Below, piece after piece: positions 15,579 through 24,919 of a stretch of 64,000 bases of DNA. This DNA comes from Kurthia sibirica (GTDB lineage: Bacteria; Bacillota; Bacilli; Bacillales_A; Planococcaceae). Within the stretch, counting starts at the first letter, position 1. Every line of letters begins with the position of its first letter. The stretch lies in NCBI RefSeq assembly GCF_003143975.1, contig NZ_QFVR01000006.1:62001-126000 (forward strand), written 5' to 3'. A model generated the notes under the pieces. That model saw nothing but the letters and a program-made list of their open reading frames with translations, was not told the DNA's origin and made no database searches. Both the position numbers and the translations under genes were made by a program.

Positions 15579-16098
15579 TGGAATTACTTGTCAATTTTTG
15601 CGGTGATGAAATACGATCTAGCTGCTTAAAATAACGATTAATAATGGTGGAGCGAGCCATCTGTGTTTGGATGCTAGCAGTGGATATATTCGTGATGAAT
15701 GAGCGGTTATTATAGAGTGTGATGGAGCAATCTACAGATGAAGAAGGGTGGAACCATTGGACAGCATTATAAGAAATCCAAATGGCGGACTCCTTTGATG
15801 CTGATAGGGTTGGGAATAAGACAAAAGGATGAGATGTTGTACCTAAACAAATGGGCAGTTTATTGGTGGCTTGTGTTATTGTTCTAGAAAAAGCACGCGC
15901 TTCGTTTAGCGATGTTCCAAAAGTGGCACAACATTTATTTACTACGCGGCGAGCAGAGGCGAAAACTAAGTATTCGGTTCTTCTTTCGATGACAAGAGTG
16001 TGCTTTTTTTCGTTTAGTGCCTTAGGTTTTAATATTTGAATCTCTTCATTAAATTGAAAATCTTTGAGACTAATTATTGGTAAGTGATTTTTTTTCAT
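15532..16098 (-). CDS. comK: Competence transcription factor ComK
   Basis: A 188-residue ComK, the master activator of DNA-uptake genes in Bacillus. Recognisable conserved core: VVNKCCATFGTSLNEARAFSRTITQATNKLPICLG, then HPFVLFPTLSASKESAIWISYNAV and LYNNRSFITNIS...QTQMARSTIINRYFKQ. This matches the B. subtilis protein in order and spacing. The C-terminal tail is short and Asn-rich (IIELPSNNN), differing from the B. subtilis tail that MecA recognises. The ATG at 16098 has only a weak AGGGA upstream. mecA and coiA are also in the window. No clear AAAA-N5-TTTT ComK boxes were found in its upstream region. Confidence 0.88.
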   Translation of the reverse strand: MKKNHLPIISLKDFQFNEEIQILKPKALNEKKHTLVIERRTEYLVFASARRVVNKCCATFGTSLNEARAFSRTITQATNKLPICLGTTSHPFVLFPTLSASKESAIWISYNAVQWFHPSSSVDCSITLYNNRSFITNISTASIQTQMARSTIINRYFKQLDRISSPQKLTSNSIIAEHQIIELPSNNN

Positions 16099-16430
16099 GT
16101 TTTTCCCTATTTTGACTGCTTATACCGCCAGTATATTCATGTATACAATCAAAAAAAGTTTCCTCCCTTACTTATTATAGGTACAAGAAAAATATACATG
16201 CGTATTTCTCTTGTTAAATCTGTCAATCATGTTGTGGTAGTGAGCAATTAACAGAAGCTAAGAAGCCTATAGTATTGAATTGGGAAATAATGTATTAGGT
16301 GAAGTATAAAAGAAATAATTAGTATTAGCAACAAAATACAATAAAACACGCTGTCTTTGGTAAACACTGTATTTTATTAGAATAGATTATCTTGAAAAAA
16401 TAGAAAAATCAAAAAAATAAGTAATTTCAG
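16099..16430. other. Intergenic region upstream of comK
   Basis: About 330 AT-rich bases, between comK (minus) and the promoter of the IDEAL gene (plus). It should hold the comK promoter, but I see no clean -35/-10 pair and no canonical ComK box. No RNA gene was recognised. Confidence 0.5.
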
Positions 16431-16460
16431 TTGCAATTCACTAGAAACATTGCATATAAT
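16431..16460 (+). promoter_or_regulatory. sigA-type promoter for IDEAL gene
   Basis: TTGCAA (16431-16436), 18-bp spacer, TATAAT (16455-16460). Start codon 27 bases downstream. Confidence 0.65.
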
Positions 16461-16487
16461 AGCAAAAAGGTATTTGAGGTGATGAAG

Positions 16488-16736
16488 ATGGAATATCGTT
16501 ATTCACAGCAGAATTCTCCAAACAATGAACATCCACTTAATCAAGGATTGCAAGGTCAAGAATTATTAAATGATATTTATATGGATATGTTTTTGAAACA
16601 TATTCATGCAGAACAACAAATATCATTATTATTACAAGCAATTGATGAAGCGCTCGATGCGCGAGATGAGACAGAGTTTATGAAACATACCTATGATTTA
16701 TTGAAATTACAGTCATCTTTAGAAGAAATTGATTAA
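16488..16736 (+). CDS. Small IDEAL-domain protein
   Basis: An 82-residue protein whose second half, ISLLLQAIDEALDARDETEFMKHTYDLLKLQ, is the IDEAL domain (named for its Ile-Asp-Glu-Ala-Leu core; here IDEAL at about residues 51-55). The N-terminal half is polar and Gln/Asn-rich. IDEAL domains occur in small Bacillales proteins such as YpiB and in some ComK-related proteins; their molecular role is not well known. GAGGTGAT places the start at ATG 16488 rather than 16482 or the earlier frame opening. It has its own promoter and terminator. It sits between comK and uvrB, which may be coincidence. Confidence 0.75.
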   Translation: MEYRYSQQNSPNNEHPLNQGLQGQELLNDIYMDMFLKHIHAEQQISLLLQAIDEALDARDETEFMKHTYDLLKLQSSLEEID

Positions 16737-16755
16737 TAGCATAGTATAAATTTGA

Positions 16756-16796
16756 AAGATGAGGTCATATTTTTGACCTCATCTATTTTTGTTTTT
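16756..16796 (+). terminator. Terminator after IDEAL gene
   Basis: GATGAGGTCA pairs perfectly with TGACCTCATC, loop TATTTT, followed by a T-rich tract. Confidence 0.9.
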
Positions 16797-16807
16797 ATTA
16801 CAAAAAT

Positions 16808-16821
16808 AAAACGTACGTTCG
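16808..16821 (+). promoter_or_regulatory. LexA (DinR) box upstream of uvrBA
   Basis: AAAACGTACGTTCG matches 11 of 14 positions of CGAACRNRYGTTYC, 57 bases upstream of uvrB. SOS control of uvrB is established in B. subtilis. Confidence 0.65.
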
Positions 16822-16877
16822 TAATTGGTAGAAGGGTATGTTAAAATTAGTAGTAGTAAAAGATAGGAGGCGACAAC

Positions 16878-18860
16878 ATGAAAGAGGAATTTAATTTACA
16901 AGCACCATATGAGCCGGGTGGCGATCAACCGCAAGCTATCAAAGAGTTAATAGCGGGGGTCAAGGCAGGTAAAAAACATCAAACATTACTAGGTGCGACA
17001 GGTACGGGTAAGACTTTTACCATTTCTAATGTTATTCAAGAAGTGAAAAAACCAACGCTTGTTATCGCGCATAACAAAACATTAGCTGGTCAGTTATATA
17101 GTGAATTTAAAGAGTTTTTCCCGGATAATGCTGTGGAATATTTCGTTAGTTATTATGACTATTTCCAGCCGGAAGCGTATGTGCCATCAACTGATACATT
17201 TATCGAAAAAGATTCAAGTATCAATGATGAAATAGATAAATTACGTCACTCTGCTACATCATCATTATTCGAAAGAGATGATGTTATTATTATCGCCTCA
17301 GTATCCTGTATATATGGTTTAGGTAATCCAGAAGAGTATCGCGAGCTTGTATTATCTTTAAGACCCGGTATGGAAATTGAACGCAATCAACTATTGAGAA
17401 AATTAGTAGATATTCAATATGAGCGCAATGATATCAATTTTATCCGGGGTACTTTTCGCGTGCGTGGGGATGTAGTAGAAATATTCCCGGCGTCTAAAGA
17501 TGAGCGCTGTATTCGCGTTGAATTCTTTGGTGATGAAGTAGAGCGTATACGTGAAGTAGATGCCTTAACTGGAGAAATTATTGGAGAGCGTGAACATGTA
17601 GCGATCTATCCAGCGTCCCACTTCGTTACACGTGATGAAAAAATGCAAAAAGCGATCGTCAATATAGAAGAAGAACTACAAGTTCGTTTGAAAGAATTAC
17701 GTGACAATGACAAACTTTTAGAAGCACAGCGGTTAGAACAACGAACAAATTATGATTTAGAAATGATGCGTGAAATGGGCTTTACCTCGGGTATTGAAAA
17801 TTATTCTCGTCATTTAACATTGCGAGAATCTGGAGCGACACCTTATACTTTACTCGACTATTTACCAAAAGATTTTCTGCTCGTAGTCGATGAAAGTCAT
17901 GTATCGTTGCCGCAAATTCGTGGTATGTATAATGGGGATCAAGCCCGTAAAAATGTTCTTGTAGAACATGGCTTCCGCCTACCATCAGCGCTGGATAATA
18001 GGCCGTTGCGTTTTGAAGAATTTGAGGAGCATATTCATAACGCAATCTATGTATCTGCGACGCCAGGACCATATGAAATAGAACATACGCCTGTCATGGT
18101 CGAACAAATTATTCGTCCAACAGGTTTAATAGATCCAGTCATTGAAGTGCGACCAATCGAAGGACAAATTGATGATTTAATCGATGAAATCAATAAACGG
18201 GTTGCTGTAAATGAGCGCGTACTGATTACGACATTAACGAAGAAAATGTCCGAAGATTTAACAGATTATTTGAAGGATATGGGCATTAAAGTCAATTATT
18301 TGCATTCTGAAATCAAAACATTGGAACGCATTGAGATTATTCGTGAGCTGCGTGTTGGCACATATGATGTTTTGGTAGGGATCAACTTATTAAGAGAAGG
18401 ACTTGATTTACCAGAAGTTTCGTTGGTGACCATTTTAGATGCAGATAAAGAAGGTTTCTTACGCTCGGAGCGAGCGCTTGTACAGACAATTGGTCGTGCA
18501 GCTCGTAACGCTAATGGTCGCGTAATTATGTATGCAGATAAAATGACAGATTCGATGACAAAAGCGATAGAAGAAACAGAACGTCGTCGTCAAATACAGC
18601 TTGCTTACAACGAGGAGCATGGCGTTACGCCAACGACAATTCATAAAGAAATTCGCGATTTAATACGTGCGACTTCAGTAGCGGAAGAAGAAGAGTCATA
18701 TATTGCGAAAATTACGCAAGGTAAGAAATTGACGAAGAGTGAAAAAGCAGCATTGATTGAATCGATGGAAATAGATATGAGAGAGGCAGCGAAGGCACTT
18801 GATTTCGAACGTGCAGCCGAACTTCGTGATACCTTGTTAGAACTGAAAGCGGAAGGATGA
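16878..18860 (+). CDS. uvrB: Excinuclease ABC subunit B
   Basis: A 660-residue UvrB, the damage-verification helicase of nucleotide excision repair. Walker A is [17 protein letters not shown] (residues 36-52). The beta-hairpin region [21 protein letters not shown] inserts between DNA strands. Helicase motif [17 protein letters not shown] and motif [22 protein letters not shown] are intact. The C-terminal UVR motif ([29 protein letters not shown]) contacts UvrA and UvrC. AGGAGG precedes ATG 16878. uvrA follows after seven bases, so the two are one transcript under the LexA-like box. Confidence 0.98.
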   Translation: MKEEFNLQAPYEPGGDQPQAIKELIAGVKAGKKHQTLLGATGTGKTFTISNVIQEVKKPTLVIAHNKTLAGQLYSEFKEFFPDNAVEYFVSYYDYFQPEAYVPSTDTFIEKDSSINDEIDKLRHSATSSLFERDDVIIIASVSCIYGLGNPEEYRELVLSLRPGMEIERNQLLRKLVDIQYERNDINFIRGTFRVRGDVVEIFPASKDERCIRVEFFGDEVERIREVDALTGEIIGEREHVAIYPASHFVTRDEKMQKAIVNIEEELQVRLKELRDNDKLLEAQRLEQRTNYDLEMMREMGFTSGIENYSRHLTLRESGATPYTLLDYLPKDFLLVVDESHVSLPQIRGMYNGDQARKNVLVEHGFRLPSALDNRPLRFEEFEEHIHNAIYVSATPGPYEIEHTPVMVEQIIRPTGLIDPVIEVRPIEGQIDDLIDEINKRVAVNERVLITTLTKKMSEDLTDYLKDMGIKVNYLHSEIKTLERIEIIRELRVGTYDVLVGINLLREGLDLPEVSLVTILDADKEGFLRSERALVQTIGRAARNANGRVIMYADKMTDSMTKAIEETERRRQIQLAYNEEHGVTPTTIHKEIRDLIRATSVAEEEESYIAKITQGKKLTKSEKAALIESMEIDMREAAKALDFERAAELRDTLLELKAEG

Positions 18861-18867
18861 GACGATT

Positions 18868-21735
18868 TTGAAGAATACAGAAATAATCGTGCAAGGGGCA
18901 CGAGCTAATAATTTAAAAAATATAGATGTGAAAATACCGCGAGATCAACTTGTTGTCATGACCGGTTTGTCTGGTTCTGGTAAATCTTCTCTTGCTTTTG
19001 ATACAATTTATGCAGAAGGGCAACGTCGCTATGTGGAATCGTTATCTGCATATGCACGTCAATTTTTAGGGCAAATGGACAAACCAGATGTTGATTTAAT
19101 TGAAGGATTATCACCAGCTATTTCGATTGATCAAAAAACAACGAGTAAAAATCCACGTTCGACAGTGGCAACTGTGACCGAGATTTATGATTATTTGCGC
19201 TTGTTATATGCACGTGTCGGCAAACCCATTTGTCCAACTCATGGCATTGAAATCGCTTCGCAAACAGTGGAGCAGATGGTTGATCGTTTGAAAAAATATC
19301 CAGAACGTACGAAGATGCAGCTTTTAGCGCCAATTGTGTCCGGACGTAAAGGTACACATGTAAAAGTGTTGGAGGATTTAAAAAAACAGGGCTATGTTCG
19401 TGTACGTATAAACGGGGATATTGTTGATTTAGACGATGCAATTGAGCTCGATAAAAATAAGAAACACAATATAGAAGCAGTAATTGATCGCGTTGTGTTA
19501 AAAGAAGGTATAGAAGCGAGATTAAGCGATTCTTTAGAAGCGGCGTTACGTTTAGCTGATGGGCGTGTGATGGTTGATGTGATGGGTGTTGAAGAACTAT
19601 TATTTAGTGAGAATTTTGCGTGTCCAATTTGTGGTTTTTCCATTGATGAATTAGAACCACGTATGTTTTCTTTCAACAGCCCCTTTGGTGCTTGTACAGC
19701 GTGTGATGGTTTAGGAACAAAATTAGAAGTTGATGTATCACTTGTTATTCCAGATGAGAGCCTTTCCTTAAATGAAGGTGTAATTGTTCCATGGATTCCG
19801 ACAAGTTCACAGTACTATCCAACATTATTAGCAGCTGTGTGCCAACATTTTAAAATCGATATGGACAAACCTTGGAATAAATTAACACAAAAACAACGTG
19901 ATATTATTTTACAAGGTGTACCGGGTTCTGAAGTCGATTTTACGTACACGAATGATTTTGGTAAAACACGTTCTCAAAAGGTTGAGTTTGAAGGGGTACT
20001 AAAAAATATCGAGCGTCGCTTTAAAGACACTTCATCGGATTATATTCGTGAGCAGATGGAGAAATATATGGCGCAATCTGCATGTCCATCTTGTGATGGT
20101 TTCCGTTTAAAACCTGAAACATTGGCTGTGAAAGTGGATGGCAAACATATTGGTGAGATTGCTCAGTATTCGATTAAAACAGGCTATGAATTTTTTGACA
20201 CGCTTCAGTTGTCAGATAAAGATATGAAGATTGCTAAGCTTGTTTTACGTGAAATATTAGAACGACTAAGCTTCTTAAATAATGTAGGCCTCGATTATTT
20301 AACATTGAATCGTGCATCGGGTTCGCTGTCAGGTGGAGAAGCACAGCGCATTCGATTGGCGACGCAAATTGGTTCACGTTTAACGGGTGTGCTGTATATT
20401 TTAGATGAACCATCAATCGGATTGCACCAACGTGATAATGATCGTTTGATTACAACATTACAAAGTATGCGCGATTTAGGGAATACACTAATTGTTGTTG
20501 AGCATGATGAAGATACGATGCTCGCGGCGGATTATTTAATTGATGTAGGCCCTGGAGCTGGTGTGCATGGCGGTGAAATAATTGCTGCGGGGACACCGGA
20601 GGAAGTAATGGCTAATGAGAAATCGTTAACCGGTCAATATTTGAGTGGGAAAAAATACATCTCATTACCAACGAAGCGTAGAAAGCCAGATGGTCGTAAA
20701 TTGGCTATTAAAAAAGCCACAGAGAATAATTTGAAAAATATTTCTGTTGATATTCCTCTAGGTGTTTTTACAGCGGTAACGGGCGTATCAGGGTCGGGTA
20801 AGAGTACATTAATTAATGAAGTGCTTTACAAAACATTGGCACAGCAAATTAATCGGGCGAAAGCGAAACCAGGCGCAGTGAAAAGTATTGAAGGAATTGA
20901 ACAGCTTGAGAAAATCATCGAGATCGATCAATCGCCGATTGGCCGTACGCCACGTTCTAATCCAGCAACATATACTGGCGTTTTTGATGATGTACGTGAT
21001 GTTTATGCGACAACAAATGAAGCAAAGGTACGCGGTTATAAAAAAGGTCGATTTAGTTTTAATGTCAAAGGTGGACGGTGTGAAGCATGTCGTGGTGACG
21101 GCATTATAAAAATCGAAATGCATTTCTTGCCAGATGTGTATGTACCATGTGAAGTATGTCATGGTAAACGTTATAATCGCGAAACACTAGAAGTGAAATA
21201 TAAAGACCGCTCTATTTCCGATGTGTTAGAAATGACAGTGGAAGACGGTTTAGCATTCTTTACAAATATTCCAAAGATTGCACGTAAACTACAAACGATT
21301 GTCGATGTTGGTTTAGGGTATGTAAAACTAGGGCAACCAGCAACAACATTATCTGGAGGTGAAGCACAACGCGTAAAACTAGCTTCGGAACTTCATAAAC
21401 GTTCAAATGGTAAATCAATTTATATTTTAGATGAACCTACGACTGGTTTACATGTTGATGATATTGCCCGTTTATTAAAAGTATTGCAACGCCTTGTTGA
21501 CAATGGCGATACAGTATTGGTTATTGAACATAATTTAGATGTTGTGAAAACCGTCGATTATATTATTGATATCGGACCAGAAGGTGGCGACAAAGGTGGC
21601 GAAATTGTGGCGAAAGGTACACCAGAAATGGTTGCTAAAAATGAGAAATCATATACAGGACGCTATCTGAAGCCTATTTTAGACAGAGATCGAGCACGTA
21701 TGGCTGCTGATGTAAAATTAGCAAGTCAAAAATAA
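18868..21735 (+). CDS. uvrA: Excinuclease ABC subunit A
   Basis: A 955-residue UvrA, the dimeric ABC-type damage sensor of excision repair. It has two ATPase halves: Walker [15 protein letters not shown] and [14 protein letters not shown], with signatures [17 protein letters not shown] and [17 protein letters not shown]. Zinc motifs CPICGF...CTAC and CEACRGDG...CEVC are present, as is the UvrB-binding region between. The start is TTG 18868 with GGAAGGATGAG overlapping the uvrB end; no ATG fits. It is translationally close-coupled to uvrB. Confidence 0.98.
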   Translation: MKNTEIIVQGARANNLKNIDVKIPRDQLVVMTGLSGSGKSSLAFDTIYAEGQRRYVESLSAYARQFLGQMDKPDVDLIEGLSPAISIDQKTTSKNPRSTVATVTEIYDYLRLLYARVGKPICPTHGIEIASQTVEQMVDRLKKYPERTKMQLLAPIVSGRKGTHVKVLEDLKKQGYVRVRINGDIVDLDDAIELDKNKKHNIEAVIDRVVLKEGIEARLSDSLEAALRLADGRVMVDVMGVEELLFSENFACPICGFSIDELEPRMFSFNSPFGACTACDGLGTKLEVDVSLVIPDESLSLNEGVIVPWIPTSSQYYPTLLAAVCQHFKIDMDKPWNKLTQKQRDIILQGVPGSEVDFTYTNDFGKTRSQKVEFEGVLKNIERRFKDTSSDYIREQMEKYMAQSACPSCDGFRLKPETLAVKVDGKHIGEIAQYSIKTGYEFFDTLQLSDKDMKIAKLVLREILERLSFLNNVGLDYLTLNRASGSLSGGEAQRIRLATQIGSRLTGVLYILDEPSIGLHQRDNDRLITTLQSMRDLGNTLIVVEHDEDTMLAADYLIDVGPGAGVHGGEIIAAGTPEEVMANEKSLTGQYLSGKKYISLPTKRRKPDGRKLAIKKATENNLKNISVDIPLGVFTAVTGVSGSGKSTLINEVLYKTLAQQINRAKAKPGAVKSIEGIEQLEKIIEIDQSPIGRTPRSNPATYTGVFDDVRDVYATTNEAKVRGYKKGRFSFNVKGGRCEACRGDGIIKIEMHFLPDVYVPCEVCHGKRYNRETLEVKYKDRSISDVLEMTVEDGLAFFTNIPKIARKLQTIVDVGLGYVKLGQPATTLSGGEAQRVKLASELHKRSNGKSIYILDEPTTGLHVDDIARLLKVLQRLVDNGDTVLVIEHNLDVVKTVDYIIDIGPEGGDKGGEIVAKGTPEMVAKNEKSYTGRYLKPILDRDRARMAADVKLASQK

Positions 21736-21799
21736 TATGAAACTTTCCATGCAGTTAAAACGTATTTATAAGTAACAAAGCAAAAGGAGGATCATTCAC

Positions 21800-22948
21800 A
21801 TGCAAAATGAACGTAGCAGAATACTCAAATTAGTAGAGAACGGTACGATTAGTGCAGAAGAAGCGATTGTTTTACTGGAGAAATTAGAAAGAGGTCCAGA
21901 TAAGGTCGAAAGTAATAACAACGAGAATGATCAGCAACAAGAACAACAGCAATCACATGATAACGAATCGGAAAGCTTCGAAGAAGAGAAAAAACACTCG
22001 AAGGAAGAAGAATTTGTTGAAGATTTAAAGCGTGATTTTGGTCAATTTAGTAACCGTCTAATGGACTTTTTAGGTACGGCGGTAAATAAGGTAAAAGATA
22101 TGGACTTTTCTTCTATGACTTCAGGTGGTGAAAAAATTGAGTGGACGGATCATTTAGGTGAGGAAACTGTGCGTAGTATTAGTGCAGATATTCCAAATGG
22201 TCAGTTGACGGTTCGTGATTCGATAGATGGTTCGACGACAATCGAAGTATCGGCAGCATCGATGATTGGTTTTTCAACATCAAACTTCACTGAAGAAGAT
22301 TTGAAAAAACAATTTAGAGCATTTAATGATAATGGTACATTACGTATCGTCAGCACCTCAAAAACGGTGAAAATCGATGTAAAACTATTTTTACCAAAGG
22401 GTGACTATAAAGATTTGAAGGCCGGTCTTTTCAACGGTAACTTTTCTGTACAAAGTTTAAATATTGGTCGCATACGCGTACAAACTAAAAATGGTAACAT
22501 CGATATGAGTGATGTCAATTTTGATACGGCAGAGGTAGAATCATCAAATGGTAGCATCGAGATTCGTGAAGTAGCCGGTAAGGAATTAGAAGCAGAAACA
22601 ATGAATGGTCGTGTTTATGTGGATGGTGCTTTACGTTCAATTGAAGCTAAATCGATGAACGGTCACATTATTTTAACAACGCGTTCGCAGGAAGCAGAAC
22701 GCATTAAGGCGCATACGACTGCTGGTTCAATCGAATTGTATATTCCAAATACAATATCGTTGTCCGGTGAGGTTGTATCCTCATTTGGTAAAATGGATGT
22801 TGATTTAAAAGATGTCGAATTATTGCATGAAACGGATAAAATGTTTAATAAATCATTACGTTTCAATAAAACAATTGCAGATGCACAACGCCTAAATATT
22901 GATGGTGAAACGACGACAGGTTCTGTTATCATTCGCTACACACTATAA
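21800..22948 (+). CDS. DUF4097 protein, YvlB-like
   Basis: A 382-residue protein. Residues 1-32 (MQNERSRILKLVENGTISAEEAIVLLEKLE) are the short helical SHOCT-like/YvlB N-terminal domain. An acidic, Gln/Glu-rich linker follows to about residue 85. The rest is a DUF4097 right-handed beta-helix with regularly spaced turns such as IRVQTKNGNIDMSDVNFDTAEVESSNGSIEIREV and LEAETMNGRVYVDG. In B. subtilis, yvlB lies near uvrBA and belongs to an envelope-stress-associated yvlABCD operon; here the neighbours yvlA, C and D are missing. AAAGGAGG lies before ATG 21800. Function of the family is not settled; an adhesin-like or regulatory role at the membrane is possible. Confidence 0.8.
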   Translation: MQNERSRILKLVENGTISAEEAIVLLEKLERGPDKVESNNNENDQQQEQQQSHDNESESFEEEKKHSKEEEFVEDLKRDFGQFSNRLMDFLGTAVNKVKDMDFSSMTSGGEKIEWTDHLGEETVRSISADIPNGQLTVRDSIDGSTTIEVSAASMIGFSTSNFTEEDLKKQFRAFNDNGTLRIVSTSKTVKIDVKLFLPKGDYKDLKAGLFNGNFSVQSLNIGRIRVQTKNGNIDMSDVNFDTAEVESSNGSIEIREVAGKELEAETMNGRVYVDGALRSIEAKSMNGHIILTTRSQEAERIKAHTTAGSIELYIPNTISLSGEVVSSFGKMDVDLKDVELLHETDKMFNKSLRFNKTIADAQRLNIDGETTTGSVIIRYTL

Positions 22949-22952
22949 AAGC

Positions 22953-22999
22953 ATAAAAAACATACGATGCAGTCTTACGGCTGCATCGTATGTTTTTTA
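22953..22999 (+). terminator. Terminator after YvlB-like gene
   Basis: AACATACGATGCAG pairs perfectly with CTGCATCGTATGTT, with flanking A-run and T-run. Confidence 0.95.
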
Positions 23000-23342
23000 T
23001 TTGTTATAAATTGGGTATGGTAATAAAAGGACTTTATATGACTATGAAATGAAGGTAAATACATATCAAAGTAGTGGAATTTAGGATTTTTAATAAGTGA
23101 TTAGCATGCTTTCTTTCCATTTTTTATCTTTTAACTAGATATAAAGATAGATATTGTTGGCAAAATCATATAGTATTGAAGTGAAATATTTGTAGTATTT
23201 TCTATTGAAAATGAAATGATACTGTAACTTTTCTTGGATATGAAAATGCTATACTTAGTAAAATCAAGTGAACTACGAGCAACTTAGATACATAGTAGAA
23301 TACGTTGTATGAAACTATAAATAATTAATAGGTGGTACAAAC
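23000..23342 (+). promoter_or_regulatory. ftsE upstream region with extended -10 promoter
   Basis: About 340 bases without a gene. The best promoter candidate is the extended -10 TGCTATACT (23247-23255), about 88 bases before ftsE. No riboswitch or small gene was recognised. Confidence 0.4.
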
Positions 23343-24029
23343 ATGATTGAAATGAAAAATGTTGTGAAAAAGTATCCAAATGGTGTAGCAGCTGTGAAGG
23401 GACTTAATATAGAGATTAAACAGGGTGAGTTTGTTTACATCGTAGGTCCAAGTGGTGCTGGTAAATCTACCTTCATCAAAATGATGTATCGAGAAGAACA
23501 AGCGACATCAGGTGAAATAAAAGTCGATGGCACGAATATTACTGCCTTAAAAAGTAAAGAAATACCATATTTAAGAAGAACGATGGGTGTAGTCTTTCAG
23601 GATTTCAAATTACTCCCAAGGAAAAATGTCTTCGAAAATGTTGCTTTTGCACTAGAAGTTATCGAACAAGATAAAGAAGATATACGCAAACGTGTTATGG
23701 AAGTATTGAAGCTTGTGGGCTTGCAAAAAAAAGCACGAATGTTTCCAGATGAATTGTCAGGTGGCGAACAACAAAGAGTGGCAATTGCACGTTCAATCGT
23801 CAACAAACCCAAAGTAGTTATTGCAGATGAGCCTACAGGGAATTTAGATCCTGAAACATCTTGGGATATTATGAGATTATTTGATGAAATTAACTCGGGT
23901 GGTACAACGATTATTATGGCAACACATAACCGTGAAATTGTTAATACGATGCGTAAGCGAGTCATTGCTATTGAAAACGGACAAATTGTTCGTGATGAAC
24001 GTGGAGGAGATTACGGTTATGAATTTTAA
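23343..24029 (+). CDS. ftsE: Cell-division ABC transporter ATPase FtsE
   Basis: A 228-residue ABC ATPase. Walker A GPSGAGKSTFIKMMYREE, Q-loop VFQDFKLLPRKNVFENVAF, signature LSGGEQQRVAIARSIVNKP and Walker B VVIADEPTGNLDP are all present. The KLLP sequence after the Q-loop glutamine is characteristic of FtsE. With FtsX it couples ATP hydrolysis in the cytoplasm to activation of wall hydrolases outside. ftsX overlaps its end by 11 bases and an M23 peptidase gene follows. Confidence 0.96.
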   Translation: MIEMKNVVKKYPNGVAAVKGLNIEIKQGEFVYIVGPSGAGKSTFIKMMYREEQATSGEIKVDGTNITALKSKEIPYLRRTMGVVFQDFKLLPRKNVFENVAFALEVIEQDKEDIRKRVMEVLKLVGLQKKARMFPDELSGGEQQRVAIARSIVNKPKVVIADEPTGNLDPETSWDIMRLFDEINSGGTTIIMATHNREIVNTMRKRVIAIENGQIVRDERGGDYGYEF

Positions 24030-24903
24030 AACAGCAAAACGCCATGTGAAGGAAAGCTTTACGACGATGTCAAGAAACCGTTGGATGAGCTTTGCTTCTA
24101 TTAGTGCGGTAACAGTTACATTATTATTAGTAGGTGTGTTCCTTGTAATCATGTTGAATTTGAACAAGGTGGCATCCGACATTGAAAATGATGTCGAAAT
24201 AAAAGTACTAATTGATCTCGGTGTAAATGAGACGACAGAATTAAAACTGCAGCAACAAATTGAAAATATGCCGGATGTTGAATCGGTTATCTATTCTTCA
24301 AAAAAACAAGAACTTGTTAAAGTACAAAAGGATTTTGGTAAAGATTTTGAATTAACACAACAAGAAAATCCATTGAAAAATATACTGTACGTCAAAGCGG
24401 CAGATCCTAAAAAGACAGAAGCAGTTGCTAAAAGTATCGAGAAATTAGAAGGCGCCTCGGAAGTGAAGTATGGCAAAGGTAAAATCGAAAAATTATTTAG
24501 CTTTGTTGATACAGGTCGCAATGCAGGAATTGTGCTGATTATTGCCTTGTTATTAATGGCTACCTTCCTTATTTCGAATACGATTAAAATCACTATTACT
24601 GCGAGAAAAACTGAAATTGAAATTATGAAATTAGTTGGTGCAACCAACTCATTCGTCCGCACACCATTTATATTAGAAGGTATGTGGTTAGGTGTTATTG
24701 GTGCAATCTTCCCAATCGGTATTATTACTGCACTTTACTCAAGTATTCACAGTGCATTAGAACCAAAACTCACAGGCGAAATCGCTCAATTATTAGATGT
24801 TATGCCGTTCATCTTACAAGTAGATGCACTTTTACTACTGATGGGTGTACTCATCGGTGTCATCGGTAGTTTTTTATCGGTTCGCAAATTCTTAAAGGTA
24901 TAA
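24019..24903 (+). CDS. ftsX: Cell-division ABC transporter permease FtsX
   Basis: A 294-residue FtsX with four membrane segments: one near residues 22-44 (SFASISAVTVTLLLVGVFLVIML), then an extracellular loop of about 130 residues, and three more between about 170 and 290. The loop contacts peptidoglycan hydrolases or their activators. I set the start at ATG 24019, preceded by GGAGGAG, overlapping ftsE by 11 bases; the longer open frame upstream is inside ftsE. In B. subtilis FtsEX activates CwlO; here an M23 protein in the same operon is the natural partner candidate. Confidence 0.95.
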   Translation: MNFKTAKRHVKESFTTMSRNRWMSFASISAVTVTLLLVGVFLVIMLNLNKVASDIENDVEIKVLIDLGVNETTELKLQQQIENMPDVESVIYSSKKQELVKVQKDFGKDFELTQQENPLKNILYVKAADPKKTEAVAKSIEKLEGASEVKYGKGKIEKLFSFVDTGRNAGIVLIIALLLMATFLISNTIKITITARKTEIEIMKLVGATNSFVRTPFILEGMWLGVIGAIFPIGIITALYSSIHSALEPKLTGEIAQLLDVMPFILQVDALLLLMGVLIGVIGSFLSVRKFLKV

Positions 24904-24919
24904 GAGGAGGTAAAATCAG

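Noticed and set aside
16099-16200. ComK boxes upstream of comK
   Set aside because: Runs of A and T occur, but no AAAA-N5-TTTT pair with proper spacing was found.
19118-19676. Minus-strand frames inside uvrA
   Set aside because: Shadow frames with no start signals and no recognisable domains.
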